NCBI GenBank assembly: GCA_000244995.1 | Contig: CM001438.1 | Span: 3,248,090-3,312,089 of the forward strand | Length of the DNA: 64,000 nt | Source of the DNA: Burkholderiales bacterium JOSHI_001 | GTDB taxonomy: Bacteria > Pseudomonadota > Gammaproteobacteria > Burkholderiales > Burkholderiaceae_C | Reading direction: 5' to 3' | Part shown: positions 19,665-30,897 of the stretch, piece after piece | Numbering within the stretch: the stretch's first letter is position 1 | Layout: every line of letters begins with the position of its first letter | Notes under the pieces: model-generated | Told to the model about the DNA's origin: nothing | Databases searched by the model: none | The model's input: the letters and a program-made list of their open reading frames with translations, nothing else | Position numbers and translations under genes: made by a program

Positions 19665-21859
19665 CGCCGGGCGCGCCCGCGCGAGCTCTTGGCCGAAGCC
19701 CGGGCTGGCTTGCCGGCCGGGCGCGAACGCGATTCCACCGCCTTGCCACGCGCCGCCTTGGCCTCGCGGTCGCGCACCTGCACGTCCTTCAACTTGTCCA
19801 CCGGGCTGGTGGGCTCGACGGACCCCGGCTTGCGGCCCTTGAGCAGCAGGCGTTCTTCATCGCCTTCACGCACCATGCGGAAGTCGATCTTGCGACCGTC
19901 CAGGTCCACCCGGCTCACCTGCACCCGCACGCGCGTGCCCACGCTGTAGCGAACGCCGGTGCGTTCGCCGCGCAGTTCCTGGCGCACTTCGTCGAAGCGG
20001 TAGTACTCGCCGCCGAGCTCGGTGATGTGCACCAGGCCTTCCACGTACAACTCGTCCAGCGTGACGAACAGGCCGAAGCTGGTGGCCGCGCTCACCGTGC
20101 CGGCGAATTCTTCGCCCAGGTGCTCGCGCATGTACTTGCACTTCAGCCAGGCTTCCACATCGCGGCTGGCTTCGTCGGCGCGGCGCTCGTTGGTGCTGCA
20201 GTGCGCGCCGGCACCTTCCCAGGGCTCCATCTCGGCCGGGCTGGCCTGCAACTTGGCGCCCTTCTTCGCGCTGGGCGCGGCTTCCAGCTTGCCGGTGTCC
20301 AGGCGGTAGCGCTTGCCCTGCAGGATGGCCTTGATCACACGGTGCACCAGCAGGTCCGGGTAGCGACGGATCGGGCTGGTGAAGTGCGTGTAGGCCTCGT
20401 AGGCCAGGCCGAAGTGGCCGGCGTTCACCGCGGTGTAGATGGCCTGCTGCATGGACCGCAGCAGCATGGTGTGGATCTGCTGGGCGTCCACCCTGTCCTT
20501 GGTGGCCTGGGCGATGGCCTGGAACTCGGCCGGCTTGGGGTCGTCGCCCACCGAGATGCCGATGCCCAGCGAACGCAGGTAGTTCTGCAGCGTGACGCGC
20601 TTTTCCGGCGTGGGGCCTTCGTGCACTCGGTACAGCGCCGGGTGCGAGTTCTCGGCAATGAACTCGGCCGCGCACACATTGGCGGCCAGCATGCATTCTT
20701 CGATCAGGCGATGCGCGTCGTTGCGGGTGCGCGGCACGATCTTCTCGATGCGGCCGTTCTCGTCGCAGATGATCTGGGTTTCGGTGGTGTCGAAGTCCAC
20801 CGCGCCACGCGTGCCGCGGTGCTTGAGCAGCGCGCGGAACACCTCGTGCAGGTGCACCAGGTGCGGCACCAGCGGCGCGCGCTTGGCGGCTTCCGGGCCG
20901 CGGGTGTTGGTCAGGATGGCGGCCACCTCGTTGTAGGTCATGCGCGCGTGCGAGCGCATCACCGCCGGGAAGAACTGGTAGGCGTCGATCGCGCCGGTGG
21001 CCGACACCAGCATGTCGCACACCATGCACAGCCGCTCCACATCGGGGTTCAGCGAGCACAGCCCGTTGGACAACTTCTCCGGCAGCATGGGGATGACCCG
21101 GCGCGGGAAGTACACCGACGTGGCGCGTTCGTACGCGTCTTCGTCCAAGGCCTCGCCGGGCTTCACGTAGTGGCTGACGTCGGCGATGGCAACAATGAGG
21201 CGCCAGCCGTCGAAGGCGGTCTTGCCACGGCCGCGCTTGAAGGGTTCGCAGTAGACCGCGTCGTCGAAGTCACGTGCGTCTTCACCGTCGATGGTGACCA
21301 GCGGCACGTCGGTCAGATCGACCCGGCCGCGCTTGTCCACCGGCCGCACCTTGTCGGGCAGCGCGCCGGCCTGGGCCAGGGTCTCGGGCGAGAAGCGGTG
21401 CGGCACCTCGAACTTGCGCACGGCAATTTCGATTTCCATGCCGGGGTCGTCGATCTCGCCCAGCACTTCGGTGATGCGCCCCACCGGCTGCGAGTGCATG
21501 GACGGCGGCTCGGTCAACTCCACCGCCACCACCTGGCCCGATGTGGCGTTGGCCGTGGCGTTCTTGGGGATGAGGATGTCCTGGCCGTAGCGCCGATCTT
21601 CCGGGGCCACCAGCCAGGCGCCGTTTTCCAGCAGCAGCCGGCCGATGATGGGCGACTTGCGGCGTTCCAGGATTTCCAGCACGCGGCCTTCGGGCCGGCC
21701 CTTGCGGTCGTAACGCACGATGCGCACGCGCACCCTGTCCCGGTGCAGCACGGCGCGCATTTCCTGCGGCGACAGGTAGATGTCGCCTTCGTTGTCGTCG
21801 CGGCGCACGAAGCCGTGGCCGTCGCGGTGGCCGAGGACGGTGCCGTCGACCTCGCTCAT
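19661..21859 (-). CDS. rnr: Ribonuclease R, short form
   Basis: RNase R is a 3'-5' processive exoribonuclease that degrades structured RNA and acts in rRNA and tmRNA-linked quality control. The 732-aa protein has N-terminal cold-shock-type domains (from GTVLGHRDGHGFVRRDD). The RNB catalytic domain has the metal-binding DGEDARDFDD (191-200) and HFTSPIRRYPDLLVHR, followed by an S1 domain and a basic Lys/Arg/Ser-rich tail. It is about 80 aa shorter than E. coli RNase R because the N-terminal winged-helix segment is missing. The upstream 76 nt before the divergent tRNA leave no room for it. No Shine-Dalgarno is visible at ATG 21859; a hairpin sits there instead. Confidence 0.94.
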   Translation of the reverse strand: MSEVDGTVLGHRDGHGFVRRDDNEGDIYLSPQEMRAVLHRDRVRVRIVRYDRKGRPEGRVLEILERRKSPIIGRLLLENGAWLVAPEDRRYGQDILIPKNATANATSGQVVAVELTEPPSMHSQPVGRITEVLGEIDDPGMEIEIAVRKFEVPHRFSPETLAQAGALPDKVRPVDKRGRVDLTDVPLVTIDGEDARDFDDAVYCEPFKRGRGKTAFDGWRLIVAIADVSHYVKPGEALDEDAYERATSVYFPRRVIPMLPEKLSNGLCSLNPDVERLCMVCDMLVSATGAIDAYQFFPAVMRSHARMTYNEVAAILTNTRGPEAAKRAPLVPHLVHLHEVFRALLKHRGTRGAVDFDTTETQIICDENGRIEKIVPRTRNDAHRLIEECMLAANVCAAEFIAENSHPALYRVHEGPTPEKRVTLQNYLRSLGIGISVGDDPKPAEFQAIAQATKDRVDAQQIHTMLLRSMQQAIYTAVNAGHFGLAYEAYTHFTSPIRRYPDLLVHRVIKAILQGKRYRLDTGKLEAAPSAKKGAKLQASPAEMEPWEGAGAHCSTNERRADEASRDVEAWLKCKYMREHLGEEFAGTVSAATSFGLFVTLDELYVEGLVHITELGGEYYRFDEVRQELRGERTGVRYSVGTRVRVQVSRVDLDGRKIDFRMVREGDEERLLLKGRKPGSVEPTSPVDKLKDVQVRDREAKAARGKAVESRSRPAGKPARASAKSSRGRARR

Positions 21860-21864
21860 GAGGG

Positions 21865-21882
21865 CCGCACCGGGCGGTGCGG
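21865..21882 (-). promoter_or_regulatory. Hairpin immediately before the rnr start
   Basis: A perfect 7-bp stem (CCGCACC/GGTGCGG) with a GCCC loop lies 6-23 nt upstream of the rnr ATG on the minus strand, where the Shine-Dalgarno would be. It could restrict ribosome access, making rnr translation structure-dependent. RNase R is induced by cold and stress in other bacteria; its regulation here is inference. Confidence 0.35.
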
Positions 21883-21888
21883 AGACGC

Positions 21889-21918
21889 TTGAATTGCTAT
21901 TCGTTTTGATGATATGAT
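21889..21918 (+). promoter_or_regulatory. Promoter of the tRNA-Leu gene
   Basis: TTGAAT (21889-21894) and TATGAT (21913-21918) are separated by 18 bp. The predicted transcript start falls about 10 nt before the tRNA 5' end. The local drop in GC content also fits a sigma-70 promoter. Confidence 0.55.
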
Positions 21919-21935
21919 CTCTGGCTTCGGTACCT

Positions 21936-22020
<85 letters not shown>

Positions 22021-22028
22021 AATGATAG

Positions 22029-22058
22029 AAGGCCGGCACCACAAGTGCCGGCCTTTTT
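22029..22058 (+). terminator. Intrinsic terminator of tRNA-Leu
   Basis: An 11-bp perfect stem (AAGGCCGGCAC with GTGCCGGCCTT) and a 5-nt loop are followed by a T tract, 8 nt after the tRNA CCA end. Confidence 0.9.
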
Positions 22059-22146
22059 CTTTGGCCTCGCCGCTTCGGGAATGGGTTTGTTGAGATGTCG
22101 GCGGCCCGGCATGGATTTGTGTCGGGGCCCGCCGAAAGGCATGCAG

Positions 22147-22668
22147 TCAGACGGCAAATTTCTTGGCCAGGCCGTCGGGCCGCAGGTTGTCGTATTCCTC
22201 GAAAGGCTGGTGGATCCACGGTGACGTGGGCAGCATTTCGACGTGGTAGTCCGGCACATAGCCCGACACGCCCTTCACCCAGATCACCGCCGAACGCAGT
22301 TCGGCGATCGAAGGGATGCCGCGCAGGCGCTCCACCACCGCCTTGAGCGTGTGGCCCGAGTCGGCCAGGTCGTCCACCAGCAGCACGCGGCCCGCCAGTT
22401 CGCCCTTGGGCATGGTGATGTACTTGGCCATGTCCAGCCGGCCCTGGATGGTGCCGGCCTCGGCGCGGTAGCTGCTGGTGCTCATGATGGCCAACGGCTT
22501 GTCGAACACGCGCGACAGCACATCGCCCGGGCGCATGCCGCCGCGTGCCAGGCACAGGATCTGGTCGAAGGCCCAGCCTGAGTTGGCCACCTTGAGCGCC
22601 AGGCGCTCGATCAGCATGTGGTATTCGTCCCAGGAGACGTACAGGTGCTTGCCGTCGTCGGTGAGCAT
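22147..22668 (-). CDS. Phosphoribosyltransferase (purine-type)
   Basis: This 173-aa type I phosphoribosyltransferase has the PRPP-binding motif VLLVDDLADSGHT at about residues 95-107. An upstream LCLARGGMRPGDVLSR loop also contacts pyrophosphate. The fold and length match xanthine/hypoxanthine/guanine salvage enzymes. It lies 43 nt after purA, which makes adenylosuccinate from IMP, so a purine-salvage role is likely. The exact base specificity cannot be read from the sequence. The genes hisZ-purA-PRTase form one minus-strand unit. Confidence 0.88.
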   Translation of the reverse strand: MLTDDGKHLYVSWDEYHMLIERLALKVANSGWAFDQILCLARGGMRPGDVLSRVFDKPLAIMSTSSYRAEAGTIQGRLDMAKYITMPKGELAGRVLLVDDLADSGHTLKAVVERLRGIPSIAELRSAVIWVKGVSGYVPDYHVEMLPTSPWIHQPFEEYDNLRPDGLAKKFAV

Positions 22669-22711
22669 GCGCGTGGGTCCTTTGCAGTGGGTTTGGTGGG
22701 GCGGCGCGACC

Positions 22712-25266
<2,555 letters not shown>

Positions 25267-25293
25267 GCAAAACGTCCGGGGGTTAAAAACGGC

Positions 25294-25299
25294 ATTGTA
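25294..25299 (-). promoter_or_regulatory. -10 element (TACAAT) of a hisZ promoter
   Basis: TACAAT on the minus strand would place the start of transcription about 20 nt before the hisZ ATG. The -35 is weak. It would allow hisZ-purA-PRTase to be transcribed apart from the hfl genes. Confidence 0.4.
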
Positions 25300-25359
25300 C
25301 CGGCGGCATGGCACCGACACGGCGGCCGATCGTCGCGCCGAATGGCTTGGTGAACCCGT

Positions 25360-25545
25360 TCAACCCAGCAGCGCCAGCACCAGCAAGCCCAGCAGCATGC
25401 TGGACAGACCCAGGAAGCGCAATTGTCCGTCGCTCAAGCGCATGGCACGCTCGAACACCTGGCGCCAGGTGGTGGGGCTCAGGAAGGGAAGCAGGCCCTC
25501 GAAGACCAGCATCAGCGCCATGGCGCCGAGCACCCAATCGCTCAT
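25360..25545 (-). CDS. DUF2065 small membrane protein
   Basis: This 61-aa protein has two hydrophobic helices (about 4-22 and 44-60) around a TTWRQVFERAMRL-like amphipathic segment with DGQLRFLGL. This matches the YjeT/DUF2065 family found next to hflC and purA in Proteobacteria. Function is unknown; it is probably an inner-membrane protein linked to HflKC. It starts 4 nt after the hflC stop. Confidence 0.85.
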   Translation of the reverse strand: MSDWVLGAMALMLVFEGLLPFLSPTTWRQVFERAMRLSDGQLRFLGLSSMLLGLLVLALLG

Positions 25546-25549
25546 CCGC

Positions 25550-26431
25550 TTACTTGCCGGCGGCAGCGCCAGAACCGCGCATGGCCTTGAAGAACTCGCT
25601 GGACGGATCCACCACCATCACGTCGTTCTTGCTGCGAAAGCTGGCCCGATAGGCCTCCAGGCTGCGGTAGAACTGGGCAAACTGCGGGTCGCGCCCGAAG
25701 GCGTCGGCGTACTTGGCCGAGGCCTGCGCGTCGCCGTCGCCCTTGAGCTTCTGCGCGTCGCGGTAGGCCTCGGCGATGATGACCTCGCGCTGCTTGTCGG
25801 CGTCAGCGCGGATCTTTTCGCCTTCGGCACCACCTTGCGAGCGCAGTTCGTTGGCCACTTGCTGGCGTTCGGACTGCATGCGGCGGTACACCGCGTCGGA
25901 AATCTCGGCCACGAAATCCACGCGCTTGATGCGCACGTCCACGATCTCGATGCCAAAGGCCTTGGCCTCGTCGGTGAGCCGCGTGCGCACGTCCTGCATC
26001 ACCTTTTCGCGCTCGTCGGCCAGCACGCCGCGCACGGTGCGCTTGGTCACTTCTTCGTTGAAGGCCGCCTGCACGATGGGGCTGAGCTTGGGTTCCAGGT
26101 TGCGCATGTCCACGCCGTTGTTGCGGATGAACTGCTTGGGCTCGACGATGCGCCACTTCACCAGCCAGTCGATCACCAGGCTCTTCTTTTCAGCGGTGAA
26201 GATGGGGCGGGTCTCGGGGCTGTCCATGGTCTGCACGCGCTTGTCCAGGAACACCACGTTCTGGAAGGGCGGCGGCAGCTTCATCTTCAGCCCCGGCTCG
26301 GTGATCACTTCCTTGATCTCGCCCAGCGCGTAGATCACAGCCACCTGGCGCTGGTCCACCACGAACAGGGTGGACGCCAGCAGCATCAGCACCAGCAGGA
26401 AACTGGCGACGACGAATCCGATGCGGTTCAT
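25550..26431 (-). CDS. hflC: HflC, SPFH-domain modulator of FtsH protease
   Basis: HflC partners HflK in a large membrane cage that restrains the FtsH protease. The 293-aa product has an N-terminal membrane anchor (about residues 5-24) and a periplasmic SPFH/band-7 domain (VVDQRQVAVIYALGEIKEVI). Helical sequence follows with YRRMQSERQQVANELRSQGG, typical of HflC. It is 28 nt downstream of hflK. Confidence 0.96.
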   Translation of the reverse strand: MNRIGFVVASFLLVLMLLASTLFVVDQRQVAVIYALGEIKEVITEPGLKMKLPPPFQNVVFLDKRVQTMDSPETRPIFTAEKKSLVIDWLVKWRIVEPKQFIRNNGVDMRNLEPKLSPIVQAAFNEEVTKRTVRGVLADEREKVMQDVRTRLTDEAKAFGIEIVDVRIKRVDFVAEISDAVYRRMQSERQQVANELRSQGGAEGEKIRADADKQREVIIAEAYRDAQKLKGDGDAQASAKYADAFGRDPQFAQFYRSLEAYRASFRSKNDVMVVDPSSEFFKAMRGSGAAAGK

Positions 26432-26459
26432 TGTTGTTCTTTCCGTTGCGGCGGGGCCT

Positions 26460-27653
26460 TCAGCGGCCCTCGCGGTCGCGGGTGCGCGCGTTGTCGCGCG
26501 ATCGCACGTCGCCCGAGGTGGCGGCGGCAGCGGCAGGCGGCTCGGTCACCGGCGGGGCCACTGCCGGCGCAGCCTGTACCGGCGCGTTGGCACCGCCGCC
26601 GGCCTGCATCAGCTTGTCCAGCGGCAGGTACAGCAGGTTGCTGCCGCTGCGGCTGTCCACCATCACCTTGCTGACATTGCTGTAGACCTGCTGCATGGTT
26701 TCCAGGTAGAGGCGGTCGCGCGTGACGCCCGGCGCTTTCTGGTATTCGGTCAGCACCGAGCGGAAGCGCTCGGCATCGCCTTCGGCCTGGGCGATGACGC
26801 GCTGGCGGTAGCCCTCGGACTCCTCGCGCAGCCGTGCCGCGGTGCCGCGGGCCTTGGGGATGACGTCGCTGGCGTAGGCCTGGCCTTCGTTCTTCAGGCG
26901 GTCGCGGTCGGCACCGGCTTTCACCGCGTCGTTGAACGCCGCCTGCACCTGTTCGGGCACCTGCACGTTCTGAACGTTCACGTTCACCACCACGATGCCG
27001 GCGTGAAGGCGGTCCATCTGGGCTTGTACCGACTTGGCCAGTTCCACCGAGATGGCATCTCGCTGTTCGTAAAGCACCTGGTCCACCCGGCTCTTGCCGA
27101 CGATTTCGCGCACGGCACTTTCAGCCGCCTGCTCCACCGCGGCGTCGGCGTCGCGGTTTTCAAACAGGAATGCGCGGGCATCCTTCAGCCGGTACTGCAC
27201 CGTGAACCGGATGTCCACGATGTTCTCGTCCTGCGTCAGCATGGACGAGTCCCGCAGGCCGGTGGCCTGCACCACGCTGTTGCGGCCGATTTCCTTGGAG
27301 CGCAGTTGCGTGACGGGCACGGTTTCGTGGGCCTGCACCGGGTAGGGGAAGCGCCACTGGAAGCCTGCACCCGCGGTGTAGGAATACTTCCCGAAGGTGG
27401 TAACCACGGCCTCGTGGCCTTCCTGCACGATGAAAAAGCCGCTGCCGGCCCACACCACCGCCACCACGAAGGCGATCAGCCCGGCGCCCAGACCGGCGCT
27501 GCGCATGTCGGGCTCGCCCGGGGGCGGCACGTCGTCACCCCGGCCGGCATCGCCCTTGCCGCCCTTGCCGGCGAACAGGCCGCTGAGCTTGCGGTTGAAG
27601 TCCCGCCAGAGTTCGTCCAGGTCCGGCGGGCCGTCGTTGCGGCCGTTGGCCAT
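26460..27653 (-). CDS. hflK: HflK, SPFH-domain modulator of FtsH protease
   Basis: This 397-aa partner of HflC has a cytoplasmic Gly/Asp-rich N-terminus and one membrane helix (about 53-75, before FFIVQEGHEAVV). A band-7 domain and a coiled region (AQAEGDAERFRSVL) follow, with a proline/alanine tail. The start at ATG 27653 opens MANGRNDGPPDLDELWRDFN, typical of HflK. An alternative start at 27776 or a TTG at 27800 would add about 40-49 atypical residues and has no ribosome site. Confidence 0.92.
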   Translation of the reverse strand: MANGRNDGPPDLDELWRDFNRKLSGLFAGKGGKGDAGRGDDVPPPGEPDMRSAGLGAGLIAFVVAVVWAGSGFFIVQEGHEAVVTTFGKYSYTAGAGFQWRFPYPVQAHETVPVTQLRSKEIGRNSVVQATGLRDSSMLTQDENIVDIRFTVQYRLKDARAFLFENRDADAAVEQAAESAVREIVGKSRVDQVLYEQRDAISVELAKSVQAQMDRLHAGIVVVNVNVQNVQVPEQVQAAFNDAVKAGADRDRLKNEGQAYASDVIPKARGTAARLREESEGYRQRVIAQAEGDAERFRSVLTEYQKAPGVTRDRLYLETMQQVYSNVSKVMVDSRSGSNLLYLPLDKLMQAGGGANAPVQAAPAVAPPVTEPPAAAAATSGDVRSRDNARTRDREGR

Positions 27654-27823
27654 GACCACGCCAAGCCGCAGGCGCCGGGTCAGGCTGCCGAGCAGGCCGA
27701 CGCCCAACGCGCGAACCGCCCGCCAAAGGGCGGACCAGCGAGGCGGGGCAACAGGTGTTGTGCTTGTCAGGGGCATGAGAGCGATGGAGCGAAAGTCCAA
27801 TTCGGGATGGTAACGCGCGGGCT

Positions 27824-29047
27824 TCAGGGCCCTGGCACTTCAAGGGCATGCACGTCGGTCGGCTGGGCATCAATTGGCACCGGCTTGCCAGGAATCAAGG
27901 GCTCGCCGCGCGCAGCACGTGCGATCACGGCCCGCAGGGTGTCCAGGCCCTGGCCGCGCAGCGCGCTGACGTACACCCGCGGCACCGGCTGGCCCGGACC
28001 GCGTTCCACCCAGTCCAGGCTGTCGCGTGGCGGCGGGTCGATCTGGTCCAGCTTGTTGAACACCAGCAACTGCGGAATGTCCTGGGCGCCAATTTCGAAC
28101 AGCACGCGCTCCACCTCGTCGCGCTGTTCGTGCAGCAGCGGGCTGGACGCGTCCACCACATGCAGCAACAGGTCGGCATCCACCGCTTCCTGCAGGGTGG
28201 CCTTGAAAGCTTCCACCAGGCGGTGCGGCAGATCGCGGATGAAACCCACGGTGTCGGACAGGGACACGCTGCCGCCCAGTTCCTCCAGGTACAAGGAGCG
28301 GGTGGTGGTGTCCAGCGTGGCAAACAGCTGGTCTGCGGCATAGGCGCGGGCCTTCACCAACGCGTTGAACAAGGTGCTCTTGCCGGCGTTGGTGTAGCCC
28401 ACCAGCGACACCCGGAAGGTGCCGCTGCGTTCCCGGGCCTTGCGCTGGGTGCCGCGCTGGCGCTGAACCTTCACCAGCCGGGCCTTCAGGGACTTGATGC
28501 GTTCGCCGATCATTCGGCGGTCCAGTTCGATCTGGGCCTCACCCGGGCCGCCGCGGTGGCCCACACCGCCACGCTGGCGTTCCAGGTGGCTCCAGCGCCG
28601 CACCAGCCGGGTGGACAGGTACTGCAGCCGCGCCAACTCCACCTGCAGCTTGCCTTCGTGGCTCTGCGCGCGGCGGGCGAAGATTTCCAGGATGAGGGCC
28701 GTTCGGTCGGCCACCGGCACGCCCAGGTGCCTTTCCAGGTTGCGCTGCTGGGCGGGGCTCAGGGCCTGGTCGAACACCACGCCATGGGCCTGGTGCACCA
28801 GCACCAGTTCCTTGATCTCATCGGCCTTGCCACTGCCGACGAACAGCGCCGGGTCGGGCGCCTTGCGGCGAGCGATGACCCGGGCCACTGGCACGTCGCC
28901 GGCCGATTCGGCCAGCAGCGCCAGTTCGTCCAGCGTGGGGTCGAAGGGCGAACCCGGACCGAAGTCCACCCCCACCAGCACGGCACGCGGCGGCGCGCCG
29001 GCGGTGGCGTCGGCGTCGTCCGCCGCTTCGTCCGGCTTGCGGCTCAA
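27824..29047 (-). CDS. hflX: Ribosome-associated GTPase HflX
   Basis: HflX binds and splits stalled 70S ribosomes. The 407-aa protein has the N-terminal HflX domain, including the glycine-rich GGVGHRGGPGEAQIELDRR linker. The G domain has the P-loop GYTNAGKS (217-224), ATLDTTTR as switch, DTVGFIRDLP and FNKLDQID. The start appears to be TTG at 29047, since no ATG or GTG precedes the conserved AVLVGVDFG stretch in frame after the hfq stop. It is 34 nt downstream of hfq. Confidence 0.95.
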   Translation of the reverse strand: MSRKPDEAADDADATAGAPPRAVLVGVDFGPGSPFDPTLDELALLAESAGDVPVARVIARRKAPDPALFVGSGKADEIKELVLVHQAHGVVFDQALSPAQQRNLERHLGVPVADRTALILEIFARRAQSHEGKLQVELARLQYLSTRLVRRWSHLERQRGGVGHRGGPGEAQIELDRRMIGERIKSLKARLVKVQRQRGTQRKARERSGTFRVSLVGYTNAGKSTLFNALVKARAYAADQLFATLDTTTRSLYLEELGGSVSLSDTVGFIRDLPHRLVEAFKATLQEAVDADLLLHVVDASSPLLHEQRDEVERVLFEIGAQDIPQLLVFNKLDQIDPPPRDSLDWVERGPGQPVPRVYVSALRGQGLDTLRAVIARAARGEPLIPGKPVPIDAQPTDVHALEVPGP

Positions 29048-29081
29048 GTGGGGGAGTACAGGTTGCGAGCCCGACGCGGGG

Positions 29082-29327
29082 TCAGTTGGAGGCCTCGCCC
29101 GGCTCGTTGGCGTGGAAGTTCACGGGACGGCCCGGCACCACGGTGGAAATGGCGTGCTTGTAGACCATCTGGGTGACGGTATTGCGCAGCAGCACCACGT
29201 ACTGGTCGAAAGACTCGATGTGGCCCTGCAGTTTGATGCCGTTGACCAGGTAAATGGACACCGGCACATGTTCCTTGCGCAGCAGGTTCAGGAAGGGGTC
29301 TTGTAGGAGTTGCCCTTTGTTGCTCAC
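29082..29327 (-). CDS. hfq: RNA chaperone Hfq
   Basis: Hfq is a hexameric Sm-like protein that pairs small RNAs with mRNAs. The 81-aa product has [18 protein letters not shown], the Sm1 region [19 protein letters not shown] and Sm2 with YKHA (56-59), plus a short tail. The start is GTG at 29327 with GGAG 6 nt upstream; the ORF extension to 29363 is rejected. Order hfq-hflX-hflK-hflC is conserved. Confidence 0.98.
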   Translation of the reverse strand: MSNKGQLLQDPFLNLLRKEHVPVSIYLVNGIKLQGHIESFDQYVVLLRNTVTQMVYKHAISTVVPGRPVNFHANEPGEASN

Positions 29328-29363
29328 GATATGCTCCGTGATGAAAGTTGGAAGACGCCCCAC

Positions 29364-29394
29364 GTTATCACAGGCCTTCGACCGCGGGCGTCAA
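29364..29394 (-). promoter_or_regulatory. hfq promoter
   Basis: On the minus strand TTGACG (29394-29389) is followed after 19 bp by an extended -10, TGTGATAAC, whose GATAAC hexamer is 29369-29364. The start of transcription would be about 30 nt before the hfq GTG. The long spacer is offset by the TGN extension. Confidence 0.45.
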
Positions 29395-29434
29395 TTGGTG
29401 CAAATACCCCGGGATTGACACCCGGCGTGAAACA

Positions 29435-29453
29435 CCCGGCCGCGCAGGCCGGG
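29435..29453 (-). terminator. Hairpin after der
   Basis: A 7-bp perfect GC stem (CCCGGCC/GGCCGGG) with a 5-nt loop follows the der stop by 10 nt on the minus strand. The tail TGTTTC is only weakly U-rich. It likely separates der from the hfq transcript. Confidence 0.5.
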
Positions 29454-29463
29454 CGCAGGGGCT

Positions 29464-30807
29464 TCAGCCAGCGGCCTTGTCGAAGGGGTTGTGGCCCAGT
29501 TTCATTTCCACCCGCAGCGGGGTGCCCACCAGCTTGAAGTGGTCGCGGATGCGGCCTTCCAGGAAGCGCTTGTAGGTGTCGGTGATGTGTTCCAGCGCAT
29601 TGCCATGCACCACCACGATGGGCGGGTTCATGCCGCCCTGGTGGGCATAGCGCAGTTTGGGACGGAACATGCCCGCGCGCCGCGGCGCCTGGTGTTCCAC
29701 CGCCTCCTGCACCAGGCGCGTGAGCACCGGGGTGGGCATCTTGCAGGTGGCCGAGGCGTGCGCCGCGCTGATGGCCTTCCAGAGCGGCGCCAGCCCGGCG
29801 CGCTTGATGGCGCTGATGTGCAACACATCGGCAAAGCGCAGGAAGGCCATGCGCTGCTCCAGCGATCGGTTGAACATCTCGCGCTGGTAGGCGTCCACCG
29901 CGTCCCACTTGTTCACTGCGATCACCACCGCACGGCCGCTTTCCAGGATGTAGCCGGCGATGTGCGCGTCCTGCTCGCTCACGCCCTGGGTGGCGTCCAC
30001 CATCAACACCACCACGTTGGCGTCGGCGATGGCCTGCAAGGTCTTCACCACCGAGAACTTCTCGATCGCCTCGAAGACCTTGCCCTTGCGGCGCAGGCCG
30101 GCGGTGTCGATCAGTTCGAAGCGCTTGCCGTTGCGTTCGAACGGCACGTGGATGGCGTCGCGCGTGGTGCCGGGCATGTCGAAGGCGATCAGCCTTTCTT
30201 CGCCCAGCCAGGCGTTGATGAGCGTGCTCTTGCCCACATTGGGCCGGCCGGCCACCGCCAGGCGGATGGGCTTGTCGGCGGCTTCCTCGACCTCTTCCTC
30301 AGGCTCGTCGGGCAGGTTCAGCAGTTCCAGCGCTGCATCGGCCAGGCTGCGGATGCCCTGGCCATGGGCGGCCGACACCGGGTTGGGATCGCCGATGCCC
30401 AGTTCATGGAATTCGGCCACCTGGGGTGATTCGAGCATGCCCTCGGCCTTGTTCACCGCCAGCAGCACGCGCTTGTTCACGCTGCGCAGGTAGCGCGCAA
30501 TGTCGTGGTCCTGGGCCGACAGGCCGGCGCGGGCGTCCACCACGAACACCACCACGTCGGCCTCGGCCACGGCCTGGCGCGTCTGGCGCGCCATTTCCTT
30601 GACGATGCCGGTGGGGTTCTCGGGCTCGAAACCACCGGTGTCGATGACGATGAACTCGTGCCCGCCCAGCTTGGCGTCGCCGTAGTGGCGGTCGCGCGTC
30701 AGGCCAGCGAAGTCGGCCACGATGGCGTCGCGGCTCTTGGTCAGGCGGTTGAACAGCGTGGACTTGCCCACGTTGGGCCGGCCAACCAGGGCAAGCACGG
30801 GTTTCAT
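29464..30807 (-). CDS. der: Ribosome biogenesis GTPase Der (EngA)
   Basis: Der is essential for 50S maturation. The 447-aa protein has two tandem G domains, each with GRPNVGKS (9-16 and 187-194), and DTGG and DTAG switch motifs. NKxx-type guanine motifs (LAVNKAE, AVNKWD) are present, and a KH-like C-terminal domain ends [16 protein letters not shown] 30807 begins [12 protein letters not shown]. It lies downstream of bamB, a conserved pairing in Proteobacteria. Confidence 0.97.
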   Translation of the reverse strand: MKPVLALVGRPNVGKSTLFNRLTKSRDAIVADFAGLTRDRHYGDAKLGGHEFIVIDTGGFEPENPTGIVKEMARQTRQAVAEADVVVFVVDARAGLSAQDHDIARYLRSVNKRVLLAVNKAEGMLESPQVAEFHELGIGDPNPVSAAHGQGIRSLADAALELLNLPDEPEEEVEEAADKPIRLAVAGRPNVGKSTLINAWLGEERLIAFDMPGTTRDAIHVPFERNGKRFELIDTAGLRRKGKVFEAIEKFSVVKTLQAIADANVVVLMVDATQGVSEQDAHIAGYILESGRAVVIAVNKWDAVDAYQREMFNRSLEQRMAFLRFADVLHISAIKRAGLAPLWKAISAAHASATCKMPTPVLTRLVQEAVEHQAPRRAGMFRPKLRYAHQGGMNPPIVVVHGNALEHITDTYKRFLEGRIRDHFKLVGTPLRVEMKLGHNPFDKAAG

Positions 30808-30843
30808 GCTAGGCCTGCCGCCGGGCCGTCCCAAGGCAGGCCT

Positions 30844-30883
30844 GCGCCCCCTTGGGGGGCAGCGAACGAAGTGAGCGTGGGGG
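30844..30883. repeat. 40-nt intergenic dyad element, copy 1
   Basis: A C5 run, an inner imperfect hairpin around TTCG, and a C6-AA-G5 palindrome end in CGC (minus-strand reading). It lies between der and bamB. A diverged copy of identical length and layout is at 51619-51658. It looks like a family of REP-like intergenic repeats. Confidence 0.5.
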
Positions 30884-30897
30884 CACCATTTCGGCCG

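Noticed and set aside
27654-27800. A 49-residue N-terminal extension of HflK
   Set aside because: It starts at TTG, lacks a ribosome site and would add a hydrophobic helix before the normal soluble HflK start.
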